Origin: Anaerolineales bacterium
GTDB taxonomy: Bacteria; Chloroflexota; Anaerolineae; Anaerolineales; VGOW01
DNA: 7,116 bases
NCBI GenBank assembly: GCA_919901875.1
Contig: CAKKQG010000429.1
Coordinates: 1-7,116 of the forward strand
Direction of reading: 5' to 3'
Shown: one piece after another, positions 1 to 7,010 of the stretch
Position numbering within the stretch: the stretch's first letter is position 1
Layout of the letters: each line of letters opens with the position of its first letter
Notes under the pieces: model-generated
What the model was told of the DNA's origin: nothing
The model's database searches: none
The model's input: only the letters and a program-made list of their open reading frames with translations
Made by a program: the position numbers and the translations under genes

Positions 1-110
1 CGCAGAGAATTTTGATCGGCGTCGTCGGAGATTAAGAGTCGCCGCAGTTCACGCCGCCCGGCGCGCAGGGTTTCAAGGACGACGTTGCGGCGGTAGAGAA
101 GTTCAGGCAT
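1..110 (-). CDS. rlmB: 23S rRNA 2'-O-ribose methyltransferase RlmB (TrmH/SpoU family), N-terminal fragment
   Basis: This is the 5' end of a gene cut by the window edge: 36 complete codons from an ATG at 108-110. The product starts MPELLYRRNVVLETLRAG, which fits the N-terminal substrate-binding domain of SpoU/TrmH-type methyltransferases (family pattern GRNPVLEALRAGRR, followed by a hydrophobic strand, here RRLLIS). RlmB methylates the ribose of a conserved guanosine in the 23S rRNA peptidyl-transferase region, using S-adenosylmethionine. The catalytic SPOUT knot lies outside the window, so the exact target is inferred. The gene follows cysS by 50 nt on the same strand, a pairing also seen in Bacillus, where mrnC sits between them. 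No alternative in-frame start exists before a TGA upstream. No Shine-Dalgarno is visible, and the leader is largely occupied by a hairpin. The first G of the usual GRN motif is R here. Confidence 0.82.
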   Translation of the reverse strand, partial: MPELLYRRNVVLETLRAGRRELRRLLISDDADQNSL

Positions 111-120
111 TGAATAGCGG

Positions 121-163
121 TGAGCGATGAGCGATGAGCGAGACGCTCACTGCTCATCGCTCA
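121..163. repeat. Heptamer-repeat palindrome between cysS and rlmB
   Basis: The plus strand has three perfect tandem copies of TGAGCGA (121-141), followed by an inverted set at 144-163. The arms 121-140 and 144-163 can form a 20-bp stem with two adjacent mismatches and a 3-nt loop. The outer end of the second arm is the TGA stop codon of cysS (161-163). No T-tract follows on the minus strand, so it does not look like an intrinsic terminator. It resembles the short tandemly repeated heptanucleotides (STRR) described in cyanobacteria, but membership of a genomic family cannot be shown from this window. Confidence 0.85.
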
Positions 164-1600
164 TTGCACTTTCCATGTCGTTCCCTCTTTGCCATCTTCA
201 AGCGTGATGCCCAATTCGGCTAAATGATTGCGGATCGAGTCTGATGCAGCGAAATCTTTGCGGGCGCGGGCGGCGGCGCGTTGTTCGATGAGGAGTTGAA
301 TCAACCCTGCTTCGCGTTCGGCATTGACCGACGACGAAACCTGATCGGCGATCACGCCCAACACTCCCGCGCCTGTTTCGTTGTAGAAAACCTCAATCGC
401 TTCAAGCGTGCCGCGCGTGATCGTCTCGCCGCTGTTAAGCAACGTGTTAATCACTTTGTTGAAATCAAAGAGAGTCGCCAGCGCGGTGGCTGTATTGAAG
501 TCATCATCCATCGCGCTGATGAAATTGGTTCGGGCGTCGTGGATGGCTTTCACGATGCCGGAGTCGGCCTCGCCCGCGTTGAGGGGTGAATTAAGTTTTT
601 GCTTCACGGCGAGCGCGGGCGCGGTCAACCGCTCCCATCCTTTGCTCGCCGCCTCGAGCGCCCCATCCGAAAAATCAACCGGGCTGCGATAGTGACCGCT
701 CAAGATAAAGAATCGAATCGCCTGCGGGCGATATTTTTTGAGAACGTCTTTGATGGTGACGAAGTTGCCGAGACTCTTGCTCATCTTCACGCCGTCAATG
801 GTGAGCGAGCCGGTGAGCAGCCAATAGTTGGCAAACGGTTTGCCGTTGGCGGCTTCACTCTGGGCGATCTCGCATTCGTTGTGCGGGAAGATGTTGTCAA
901 TGCCGCCGCCGTGAATGTCGAACGTCTCGCCGAGATATTTGGATGACATCGCCGAGCATTCGATGTGCCAGCCGGGGAAGCCCACGCCCCACGGACTGTT
1001 CCAATGCAGAATGTGTTCGGGCGCGGCTTTTTTCCACAAAGCAAAATCGAGCGGATGCCGTTTCTCTTCGCGCACGTCTTCGCGCGTGCCTTCTTCCAGT
1101 TCTTCGATCTTGCGCCCGGAAAGTTTGCCGTAGTCTTTGTGAGAGGTAACGTCGAAATAGACCGAGCCGTTGGATTCGTAAGCGTGTTCGTTTTTGATCA
1201 GAGTCTGGATCATCTCGATCTGTTCGGGGACGTGCGCCGAAGCGCGCGGTGAAATATCGGGGCGCTGCACGCCGAGCGCGTCCATATCTTCAAAATAAGC
1301 GCGGGCATATTTTTCGACGATCTCCATGGGCTCGACTCGTTCACGCGCCGCGCCTTTGAGGATTCGATCTTCGCCCGTATCCAATAAATGACCGACATCG
1401 GTAACGTTCTGCACGTAGCGCACGTTGTTGCCGCGCCAACGCAAGTAGCGCACGATGGTGTCGAAGGCGACGTACGTTTTGCCGTGACCGATGTGCGAGT
1501 AGTCGTACACGGTGGGTCCGCAGACATACATGCGGATGCGACCTTCGGTGATGGGCTTGAAATTTTCTTTTGTGCGAGTGAGAGTGTTGTAAATTAACAT
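161..1600 (-). CDS. cysS: Cysteinyl-tRNA synthetase (CysRS)
   Basis: A class I aminoacyl-tRNA synthetase of 479 residues that charges tRNA-Cys with cysteine in the cytoplasm using ATP. The Rossmann catalytic domain has the HIGH signature at residues 36-39, after CGPTVYDY, and KMSKS at 272-276. The zinc ligands that discriminate cysteine are C27, C215, H240 and E244, by position against the E. coli enzyme. The C-terminal part (about 345-479) is the helical DALR-type anticodon-binding region, ending in a typical [15 protein letters not shown] helix. The length is normal for the family (about 460-490). The ATG at 1598-1600 is chosen because MLIYNTLTR is the usual CysRS beginning. An in-frame ATG at 1661-1663 would add 21 residues encoded entirely by repeat DNA. 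No Shine-Dalgarno precedes either ATG. It lies 63 nt after the PIN/TRAM gene and 50 nt before rlmB, probably in one transcript. Confidence 0.97.
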   Translation of the reverse strand: MLIYNTLTRTKENFKPITEGRIRMYVCGPTVYDYSHIGHGKTYVAFDTIVRYLRWRGNNVRYVQNVTDVGHLLDTGEDRILKGAARERVEPMEIVEKYARAYFEDMDALGVQRPDISPRASAHVPEQIEMIQTLIKNEHAYESNGSVYFDVTSHKDYGKLSGRKIEELEEGTREDVREEKRHPLDFALWKKAAPEHILHWNSPWGVGFPGWHIECSAMSSKYLGETFDIHGGGIDNIFPHNECEIAQSEAANGKPFANYWLLTGSLTIDGVKMSKSLGNFVTIKDVLKKYRPQAIRFFILSGHYRSPVDFSDGALEAASKGWERLTAPALAVKQKLNSPLNAGEADSGIVKAIHDARTNFISAMDDDFNTATALATLFDFNKVINTLLNSGETITRGTLEAIEVFYNETGAGVLGVIADQVSSSVNAEREAGLIQLLIEQRAAARARKDFAASDSIRNHLAELGITLEDGKEGTTWKVQ

Positions 1601-1612
1601 AGAAGGATGATG

Positions 1613-1665
1613 AATGACAAATGCAAAATGACAAAGGGTCATTTTACATTTGTCATTTTGCATTT
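1613..1665. repeat. AT-rich heptamer-repeat palindrome between the PIN/TRAM gene and cysS
   Basis: Arms at 1613-1632 and 1638-1657 form a 20-bp stem with one mismatch (1624/1646, a G-U wobble in minus-strand RNA) around a 5-nt loop. The segment 1638-1665 divides exactly into four heptamers: GTCATTT, TACATTT, GTCATTT, TGCATTT. It is thus a 14-bp direct repeat with one mismatch. The last heptamer runs into the TAA stop codon of the PIN/TRAM gene (1664-1666). No T-tract follows on the minus strand. It fills almost the whole 63-nt gap and leaves no Shine-Dalgarno for cysS. Confidence 0.87.
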
Positions 1666-2728
1666 AATCCGGTTTGGCAAAAATCATTCTGCCTGCGGCG
1701 GTCTGCAGAACTTTGGTGACGACAACGTCCAGCGTTTGGTTCATCAAGCGGCGGCCCTCTTCGATTACAACCATTGTGCCATCGTCCAGATAGGCTACGC
1801 CTTGCCCGGATTCTTTTCCTTCTTGGATTACTTTGACGCGCATCCTTTCGCCGGGCAGAACAGCCGCCTTGACTGCGTTAGCCAGATCGTTGATGTTGAG
1901 AACCGTTACGCCTTGAATGCCGGCCACTTTATTTAAGTTGTAATCGGTCGTGAGGATCGCGCTGTGCAATTGTTTGGCGAGGATGACCAGCTTGTCATCG
2001 GCTTCGCGCACGCCTTCGACATTCATATCGGTGATGCGGACGGGCACGGCGGAATCTTTTTGTAATTTGTTCAGCACATCCAACCCGCGCCGCCCGCGAT
2101 TGCGGCGAAGCACATCCGATGAATCGGCGATGTGTTGCAGTTCGTTAAGGATAAATCGCGGGACGAGGAGCGTGCCCGAGACGAAACCCGTTTGGCTGAT
2201 GTCGGCGATGCGCCCGTCTATGATGGCGCTGGTGTCGATCAATATGGTGTTGGCTGATGTCGCCGTGGCGGCTGACCCGTTGTTGCCTGAGTAGAGAGCC
2301 GGCAGGCGGCCGGCGATCAATGAATAGATATCGCTTTGGCGGATCACAAATATCGAAATGCCGATCCAGCTAAAGATTATGACGGCAATAAACGGCGCGA
2401 TCTGTCCGAAAGGGCGCGGCAACAGCGAGAGAGGCAGCGAAAGCAGTGCGGCGATGATCAAGCCGGTGATCAAACCGATCATCGCCGAGATCAACACTTG
2501 CACCGGCAACTGGCTGATCAGGTTGCGTAGAAAACTCGCCGGGCGCGTCGTGACGTAAGGTGTGGCGACAATGCCGAGTAATGCGCCTACCAGCGAGAAG
2601 ACTAATGCCCAAACCCATATCAGTTCGGGAGAAGTTCCGGCAGAGTTGGCGATCTGTACGCCAGTATAAAGGCCGCCTGTGCCAAGCGAGACCATACCAA
2701 CTAATCGAAAGATAAATTCAATACTCAT
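1664..2728 (-). CDS. yacL: Membrane-anchored PIN/TRAM domain protein (YacL family)
   Basis: A 354-residue protein with four predicted membrane segments (about 5-27, 36-57, 76-103, 109-129), a low-complexity linker (about 148-160), a PIN nuclease-fold domain (about 161-285) and a C-terminal TRAM RNA-binding domain (about 290-352). The PIN acidic residues are present: D165 in LIDTSAIIDGR, D171, E196, D244/D245 and D262 in TTDYNLNK, so a metal-dependent RNase site could be intact. This layout and length match B. subtilis YacL, which sits in the same gene neighbourhood. Its molecular role is poorly known; a membrane-tethered RNA-acting function is inference. The ATG at 2726-2728 is supported by CTGGAG at 2735-2740. 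Upstream is a 225-nt leader with an intrinsic terminator ending next to the Shine-Dalgarno, so expression seems to require read-through. It lies 63 nt before cysS and is probably co-transcribed with it. Confidence 0.93.
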   Translation of the reverse strand: MSIEFIFRLVGMVSLGTGGLYTGVQIANSAGTSPELIWVWALVFSLVGALLGIVATPYVTTRPASFLRNLISQLPVQVLISAMIGLITGLIIAALLSLPLSLLPRPFGQIAPFIAVIIFSWIGISIFVIRQSDIYSLIAGRLPALYSGNNGSAATATSANTILIDTSAIIDGRIADISQTGFVSGTLLVPRFILNELQHIADSSDVLRRNRGRRGLDVLNKLQKDSAVPVRITDMNVEGVREADDKLVILAKQLHSAILTTDYNLNKVAGIQGVTVLNINDLANAVKAAVLPGERMRVKVIQEGKESGQGVAYLDDGTMVVIEEGRRLMNQTLDVVVTKVLQTAAGRMIFAKPD

Positions 2729-2734
2729 TTGAGA

Positions 2735-2740
2735 CTCCAG
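2735..2740 (-). promoter_or_regulatory. Ribosome binding site of the PIN/TRAM gene
   Basis: CTGGAG on the minus strand, 6 nt before the ATG at 2728. It fixes the start of the gene. It lies directly after the T-tract of the upstream terminator hairpin, leaving no room for a promoter between them. Confidence 0.7.
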
Positions 2741-2777
2741 AAAATAAAAAGGTGAGACACCTGATCAGGCGCTCACC
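2741..2777 (-). terminator. Intrinsic terminator in the leader of the PIN/TRAM gene
   Basis: On the minus strand GGTGAGCGCCT (2777-2767) pairs with AGGTGTCTCACC (2762-2751) around a GATC tetraloop. This gives an 11-bp stem with one bulged U and one G-U pair, followed at once by TTTTTATTTT (2750-2741). The end of the T-tract abuts the Shine-Dalgarno of the PIN/TRAM gene, so the terminator lies between that gene and any upstream promoter. It may end radA transcripts, but its position suits conditional termination of the downstream genes. Confidence 0.75.
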
Positions 2778-2899
2778 TCACTCGCAAAAGGGATATGAAA
2801 AGATTGTCGAACCACCCCTAAAACGAATTTGTGACGCTAGCGAATAAAGAGAATAAGACCAGGCGGTGAGCAAATAAAATAATGATGAGAGCTCAACCG
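2751..2899 (-). promoter_or_regulatory. Putative four-segment transcription attenuator leader
   Basis: Four segments on the minus strand can form alternative helices. Segment 1, CGGTTGAGC (2899-2891), pairs with segment 2, GCTCACCG (2871-2864), in 8 bp with one bulged U. Segment 2 (2871-2865) also pairs perfectly over 7 bp with segment 3, GGTGAGC (2777-2771). Segment 3 is the 5' arm of the terminator, whose 3' arm is segment 4 (CTCACC, 2756-2751). So 1:2 permits the 3:4 terminator, and 2:3 would block it. This is the logic of a classical attenuator. No known riboswitch or T-box core was recognised, so the signal it senses is unknown. Confidence 0.5.
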
Positions 2900-2905
2900 T
2901 TGGCG

Positions 2906-2934
2906 ATCTTAACACACGGGAGGGCAAAAGTCTA
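2906..2934 (-). promoter_or_regulatory. Candidate promoter for yacL-cysS-rlmB
   Basis: On the minus strand TAGACT (2934-2929) and TAAGAT (2911-2906) are separated by 17 nt. TGT precedes the -10, giving an extended TGNTAAGAT element. Each hexamer matches the consensus at four of six positions. The predicted transcription start, about 2897-2900, would place attenuator segment 1 at the very 5' end of the message and give a leader of roughly 170 nt. It lies just after the radA stop codon (2954-2956). Confidence 0.5.
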
Positions 2935-2953
2935 GTTAATCGTTGCTTAATCG

Positions 2954-4357
2954 TCAGGCAGATGTAGAACGGCTTAATCCGATCAAGTCTAACGCTTCGT
3001 GAACGGATCGCGCTTGCAGAATTTCGATTCCATTTGGAAACGGTTCATTGCGTTTCACCGTTTTCGGAATCAATACCTTTTTGAATCCCAGTTTCGCCGC
3101 CTCGCGCAAACGAACATTGATCTGGCTTACGGCTCTCAACTCGCCTGATAACCCGACCTCACCCACGAATGCCATATCGGCCGGCACGGCTCGGTCGCGT
3201 ACCGATGAGGCTATTGCGGCGGCGACGGCGAGATCGGCGGCAGGTTCTTCTACTTGCAATCCACCAACCACGTTGACAAAAATATCCTGCTCAAAAAGTT
3301 TGAGACCGATACGGCGAGTCAACACGGCAGTGGTGAGCAACAAGCGATTGAAGTCCACACCGTTTGCCGTGCGGCGCGGATTGCCAAAAGGTGAAGGGTT
3401 AGCAAGCGCTTGAACTTCGACCAAAATAGGTCGCGTGCCTTCCATCGTTACAGCAATCGCCGAGCCGGGCGTATTCACCATACGCTCCGCTAAAAACGCT
3501 TCGGATGGATTCAACACCTCGACCATCCCCGCGCCGCGCATTTCAAACACCCCAACTTCCATCGTCGGGCCGAATCGATTCTTAACGCCGCGCAATAAAC
3601 GATACGATTGATAGCGATCTCCTTCGAGATACAACACCGTATCCACGATGTGTTCGAGAACGCGCGGTCCGGCAATCGCGCCCTCTTTGGTAACGTGACC
3701 GATGAGGAAGACTGCCATGTCGCTGCCTTTGGCAACCGAAGTCAACCGTTGAGCGCACTCGCGCACCTGACTCACCGAACCTGCTGCCGACGAAATGTCG
3801 CCGCTGTAAATGGTTTGGATAGAGTCAACGATTAGCACTTTAGGGTTGACGGCCTCCACGTGAGTCAACAAGGCGTCAAGATTCGTTTCAGTCAGCAGAT
3901 AAAGATTCTCCGAAAGTTTTTGTTTGCTTTCTTCGGATGAAGCGAGTCGTAAGGCGCGCATTTTGATCTGTCGCGCCGACTCTTCGCCTGAAACGTACAA
4001 CACACTTCCAGCTGTCTCTGCCATGACGTTGGCGAGCTGCAAGAGCAATGTGCTTTTGCCAATGCCGGGGTCACCGCCGACTAACACCACAGAACCCGGC
4101 ACAATGCCGCCGCCGAGAACACGGGCAAATTCTTCGATGGGGAGATGTAAACGCGCGTCGGCATCCCCTTCGATCTCAGAAAGTTTGAGCGGGCGTGAGG
4201 TGGTTGCAACGGATCGTCTTTCACCGCGCTTGGAGGGTTCGGCGACGACGACTTCGAGCATGCTGTTGAACTCGCTGCATTGAGGGCATTTGCCCATTTC
4301 GCGCAAGGTGACGCGCCCGCAGTTCTGACAGACCCACTGAGTTTTAGTTTTTGCCAT
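2954..4357 (-). CDS. radA: DNA repair protein RadA (Sms), branch-migration ATPase
   Basis: A 467-residue RecA-like ATPase that helps process recombination intermediates and extend heteroduplex DNA. The parts come in family order. An N-terminal C4 zinc finger uses C10, C13, C24 and C27. Walker A is GGDPGIGKS at 94-102 and Walker B is LIVDS at 175-179. The RadA-specific KNRFG motif lies at 259-263. A C-terminal Lon-protease-like domain (about 285-460) includes GEVGLSGELR at 399-408; this domain is a non-proteolytic scaffold in the family. Full length is typical. The ATG at 4355-4357 is chosen because MAKTK followed by the zinc finger is the standard start. An in-frame ATG 48 nt upstream lies inside the terminator hairpin. 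No Shine-Dalgarno is present and TATAAT ends 6 nt before the ATG, so the message is probably leaderless. It lies 76 nt after clpC, separated from it by a strong terminator. Confidence 0.97.
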   Translation of the reverse strand: MAKTKTQWVCQNCGRVTLREMGKCPQCSEFNSMLEVVVAEPSKRGERRSVATTSRPLKLSEIEGDADARLHLPIEEFARVLGGGIVPGSVVLVGGDPGIGKSTLLLQLANVMAETAGSVLYVSGEESARQIKMRALRLASSEESKQKLSENLYLLTETNLDALLTHVEAVNPKVLIVDSIQTIYSGDISSAAGSVSQVRECAQRLTSVAKGSDMAVFLIGHVTKEGAIAGPRVLEHIVDTVLYLEGDRYQSYRLLRGVKNRFGPTMEVGVFEMRGAGMVEVLNPSEAFLAERMVNTPGSAIAVTMEGTRPILVEVQALANPSPFGNPRRTANGVDFNRLLLTTAVLTRRIGLKLFEQDIFVNVVGGLQVEEPAADLAVAAAIASSVRDRAVPADMAFVGEVGLSGELRAVSQINVRLREAAKLGFKKVLIPKTVKRNEPFPNGIEILQARSVHEALDLIGLSRSTSA

Positions 4358-4363
4358 GTAATG

Positions 4364-4369
4364 ATTATA
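4364..4369 (-). promoter_or_regulatory. Perfect -10 box of a likely leaderless radA promoter
   Basis: TATAAT on the minus strand, followed by only CATTAC before the radA ATG. A start site 6-7 nt beyond the -10 would fall on the ATG itself. At 17-nt spacing the -35 position reads GGTGGC (4392-4387), a poor match lying in the 3' arm of the clpC terminator; the spacer contains the whole T-tract. With no -35 and no Shine-Dalgarno, the arrangement resembles the leaderless genes common in Deinococcus, where a -10 lies about 7 nt from the start codon. Confidence 0.6.
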
Positions 4370-4377
4370 ACGTAGAG

Positions 4378-4419
4378 AAAAAAAAAGCCACCGAGTGTTT
4401 CGCAAAACACTCGGTGGCT
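4378..4419 (-). terminator. Strong intrinsic terminator of clpC
   Basis: A perfect 15-bp stem (arms 4405-4419 and 4386-4400) with the loop TGCG on the minus strand, followed by nine T (4386-4378, the first being the last stem base). It begins 14 nt after the clpC stop codon. There is no T-run on the other side, so it acts on minus-strand transcription only. It separates clpC from radA. Confidence 0.95.
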
Positions 4420-4433
4420 GGTGGTGCTATTTG

Positions 4434-6965
4434 TCAGGGTGTGGGCAGTGCTTCGGCTTCAAGTTCTTTTTCTTTTTCCGTGCTTTCAATGTGCATGGCG
4501 ATCTCGTCGTCTTTCACTTCGACATAAACCGTGTCGCCTGCCGCCCACGAGCTCCGCAATAAGAGATCAGAAAGATCATCTTCCACTTCGCTTGTAATGA
4601 TGCGGCGGAGCGGGCGCGCGCCATAATCCGGGTTGTAGCCTTTTTCGGCGAGATACCCTTTGGCGTCTTCGGTGGTTTCAAGGTTGAGTTCGCGCTCTTT
4701 CAATCGCTCGCGCACTTTGTTAAGTTCAAGGTCAACGATCTGGATGATCTCGTTTTTGTTGAGAGAGCGAAAGACGATCACGCTGTCCACGCGGTTGAGG
4801 AACTCGGGGCGGAAGGCGCGTTTGAGTTCTTCGGTCAGCTTCTTCTGCATGTCTTCATATGATTGTTGCTCGCTGATCGATTCATCGCGTTTGAGGCTGA
4901 AGCCCAACGACGTTTGCCGCTTGATCATATCCGCGCCAACGTTGGAGGTCATGATGATGATGGCATTTTGGAAGTTGACTCGTTTGCCGCGCGCGTCGGA
5001 GAGATGACCTTCTTCCATGATTTGCAACAACATATTGTGCGCATCGGGGTGCGCTTTTTCAATTTCGTCGAAGACCACGATGGAATAGGGTCGGCGACGC
5101 AGCGATTCGGTGAGTTGACCGCCATCGTCGTAGCCCACGTATCCGGGCGGCGCGCCGACGAGTCGTGAGACGCTGTGCCGTTCCATAAACTCGGACATGT
5201 CGAGTTGCACCAAGGCGTCTTCACTGCCAAACATAAATTGGGCGAGCGCTTTGGTAAGTTCAGTCTTGCCAACGCCTGTGGGTCCGAGGAAGATAAACGA
5301 ACCGATGGGGCGGTTGGGGTCCTTAAGTCCGGCGCGCGAGCGGCGCACGGCGCGCGAGATGGCGCTGATGGCTTCATCTTGACCGATGATGCGCTCGTGC
5401 AATGCCTCTTCCATTTTCAATAAGCGTTTGGATTCTTCTTCGGCGATCTGCGTGACGGGGATGCCGGTCCACATTGCCAGCACTTCGGCGATGTCGGTGG
5501 CGTTAAGGACGGGGCTGTTGGTTTGATCCCAACCGGCGCGCAAGCGATTCAGTTTTTCTTCGAGTTCCACTTGGCGGCGCATAAATTCTTGGGCATCATC
5601 TTGACGCGCCTCGTCGAGAGCGACGGCGTAATCTTCTTTGACGATTTTGAGATCGCTCATCGTCTCGCGGAAGGCTTTGGCTTCGGGGCTCTTATACATT
5701 CGCACGCGCGAACCGGCTTCGTCAATCAGGTCAATTGCTTTATCGGGCAAGAATCGATCTGGGACGTAGCGAGCGGATAAGCGCGCCGCGGCGTTGATGG
5801 CGTCGTCGGTGATGATCAGTTTGTGATGTTCTTCGTAGCGGGGTTTGATTCCGTGCAGGATGCTGATGGTTTCGTCTATCGAGGGTTCATCAACGGTGAC
5901 GGGCTGGAAACGTCGCTCCAATGCGGCGTCGCTCTCGATGTGTTTGCGGTATTCGTTGAGGGTGGTCGCGCCGATGACTTGAATGTGTCCGCGCGAGAGA
6001 GCGGGTTTGAGGATGTTGGCGGCGTCCACGGAGGATCCGGCTGACCCGGCGCCGACGAGCATATGCACTTCATCAATGAATAAAATTGCATGGGAAGTTT
6101 TCACTTCTTCGATCACGCGCTTCAATCGTTCTTCAAATTGACCGCGATACATGGTGCCGGCAACCAGTGAGCCAACATCCAGCTGTAACACGCGGCGACC
6201 CAACAATGGTTCGGGTGTATCACCCGAGATGATGCGCTGTGCCAGACCTTCGACGATGGCGGTCTTGCCCACGCCGGGTTCGCCGATGAGTGCCGGGTTA
6301 TTTTTGGTGCGCCGCGCCAGAATTTGAATCACGCGTTCAATTTCATTTTGTCTTCCGATGACGGGATCGAGTTTGCCTTCTTCGGCGAGTGAGGTGAGAT
6401 CAGTAGCGAGTTGGTCAATGAGGGGCGTTTTGCTTTTCGAATCTTTTTTCTTTTCCGGCAGACCACCAGCCATTTGTTTCTGCGGCGTTGCGGGACCTTG
6501 CTCGATGTCGTCGGACGAACCGCTTTCTTGCAAGATGCGGCGCGTCTGGCGGCGAATCTGTTCAGGCGAGATTCCGAGTTTGTTTAATACATCAATAGCA
6601 ATGCCTTCGTTGTGCCGCACCAAACCAAGTAGAAGATGTTCGGTGCTGATGTAATGTTGGTTCATGCGGCGCGCTTCGTCAATGGCTAACTCCAACACGC
6701 GTTTGGTGCCGGGTGAGAGATCGATCTTGCTCGCCTTGATTCGTTGTCCGGGTCCGCTCAATCGCTCGACCATTTCTTGCAAGCGGCGCTGATCTAAACC
6801 CAGTTCGCGCAGTACACGTCCGGCGACGCCACCATCGTCTCGAAGAAGTCCAAGTAATAAATGCTCGGTGCCAATATAGTTGTGGCGCATTCGCTCGGCT
6901 TCTTCTTGAGCCAGACTCAACACGCGGCGCGCTCGTTGTGTGAAACGCTGTAATTTGTCACTCAC
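4434..6965 (-). CDS. clpC: ATP-dependent Clp protease ATPase subunit ClpC (HSP100)
   Basis: An 843-residue AAA+ unfoldase that feeds proteins into the ClpP peptidase chamber for general protein quality control. The Clp-N double repeat spans about 4-145. AAA+ domain 1 has Walker A GEPGVGKT (228-235), Walker B ILFIDEV (294-300) and arginines at 351-352. The short coiled-coil M domain (about 425-480), typical of ClpC rather than ClpB, follows. AAA+ domain 2 has Walker A GPTGVGKT (561-568), pore loop GYVG (608-611), Walker B VFDE (631-634), sensor-1 N675 and sensor-2 GARPLRR (782-788). An LGF tripeptide at 687-689 fits the ClpP-docking loop. The start is GTG (6965-6963), supported by GGAGGAA 7 bases upstream of ACC-GTG context. 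It appears monocistronic, ending at a strong terminator. ctsR, mcsA and mcsB, often upstream in Firmicutes, are not in the 150 nt visible. Confidence 0.97.
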   Translation of the reverse strand: MSDKLQRFTQRARRVLSLAQEEAERMRHNYIGTEHLLLGLLRDDGGVAGRVLRELGLDQRRLQEMVERLSGPGQRIKASKIDLSPGTKRVLELAIDEARRMNQHYISTEHLLLGLVRHNEGIAIDVLNKLGISPEQIRRQTRRILQESGSSDDIEQGPATPQKQMAGGLPEKKKDSKSKTPLIDQLATDLTSLAEEGKLDPVIGRQNEIERVIQILARRTKNNPALIGEPGVGKTAIVEGLAQRIISGDTPEPLLGRRVLQLDVGSLVAGTMYRGQFEERLKRVIEEVKTSHAILFIDEVHMLVGAGSAGSSVDAANILKPALSRGHIQVIGATTLNEYRKHIESDAALERRFQPVTVDEPSIDETISILHGIKPRYEEHHKLIITDDAINAAARLSARYVPDRFLPDKAIDLIDEAGSRVRMYKSPEAKAFRETMSDLKIVKEDYAVALDEARQDDAQEFMRRQVELEEKLNRLRAGWDQTNSPVLNATDIAEVLAMWTGIPVTQIAEEESKRLLKMEEALHERIIGQDEAISAISRAVRRSRAGLKDPNRPIGSFIFLGPTGVGKTELTKALAQFMFGSEDALVQLDMSEFMERHSVSRLVGAPPGYVGYDDGGQLTESLRRRPYSIVVFDEIEKAHPDAHNMLLQIMEEGHLSDARGKRVNFQNAIIIMTSNVGADMIKRQTSLGFSLKRDESISEQQSYEDMQKKLTEELKRAFRPEFLNRVDSVIVFRSLNKNEIIQIVDLELNKVRERLKERELNLETTEDAKGYLAEKGYNPDYGARPLRRIITSEVEDDLSDLLLRSSWAAGDTVYVEVKDDEIAMHIESTEKEKELEAEALPTP

Positions 6966-6972
6966 GGTTTAA

Positions 6973-6979
6973 TTCCTCC
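6973..6979 (-). promoter_or_regulatory. Shine-Dalgarno of clpC, supporting the GTG start
   Basis: GGAGGAA on the minus strand; GGAGG ends 9 nt before the GTG at 6965. It is the strongest ribosome binding site in the window and decides the non-ATG start, which also gives the canonical [11 protein letters not shown]-terminus. Confidence 0.85.
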
Positions 6980-6982
6980 AGC

Positions 6983-7002
6983 ACTCATTACTGTCAATGA
7001 GT
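6983..7002. repeat. Inverted repeat in the clpC leader, possible operator
   Basis: ACTCATT and AATGAGT (6983-6989 and 6996-7002) form a perfect 7-bp inverted repeat with a 6-nt spacer. It lies between the candidate -10 and the Shine-Dalgarno. The minus strand reads ACTC, 12 nt, GAGTGCT, which recalls one half of CIRCE (TTAGCACTC-N9-GAGTGCTAA), but the spacing and left half differ. It could be an operator for a heat-shock repressor or an RNA hairpin. This is inference. Confidence 0.5.
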
Positions 7003-7010
7003 ACGCCACT

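Noticed and set aside
121..163. Hairpin after cysS as an intrinsic terminator
   Set aside because: No T-tract follows the stem on the minus strand; CCGCTATTCAATG leads directly into rlmB.
281..1252. Open frames on the plus strand opposite cysS, and similar ones opposite the other genes
   Set aside because: They are antisense shadows of well-supported genes, with no family resemblance, no ribosome binding sites and low-complexity compositions.
1613..1657. Hairpin after the PIN/TRAM gene as an intrinsic terminator
   Set aside because: The stem is AT-rich and followed by CATCATCCTTCT rather than a T-run; cysS follows within 15 nt.
2807..2820. T-box-like TAGGGGTGG followed by a tRNA-like GGTTCGA in the leader before the PIN/TRAM gene
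   Set aside because: The T-box consensus AGGGTGGNACCGCG is matched only in its first half and with an extra G; no Stem I or specifier loop was recognised. The T-arm-like motif has no pairing stem, so it is not a tRNA.
6968..6997. Perfect TTGACA (6997-6992, minus strand) as a -35 for clpC
   Set aside because: At 17-nt spacing the -10 would be AATTAA, a poor match lying within the Shine-Dalgarno spacer, so the message would lose its own ribosome binding site.
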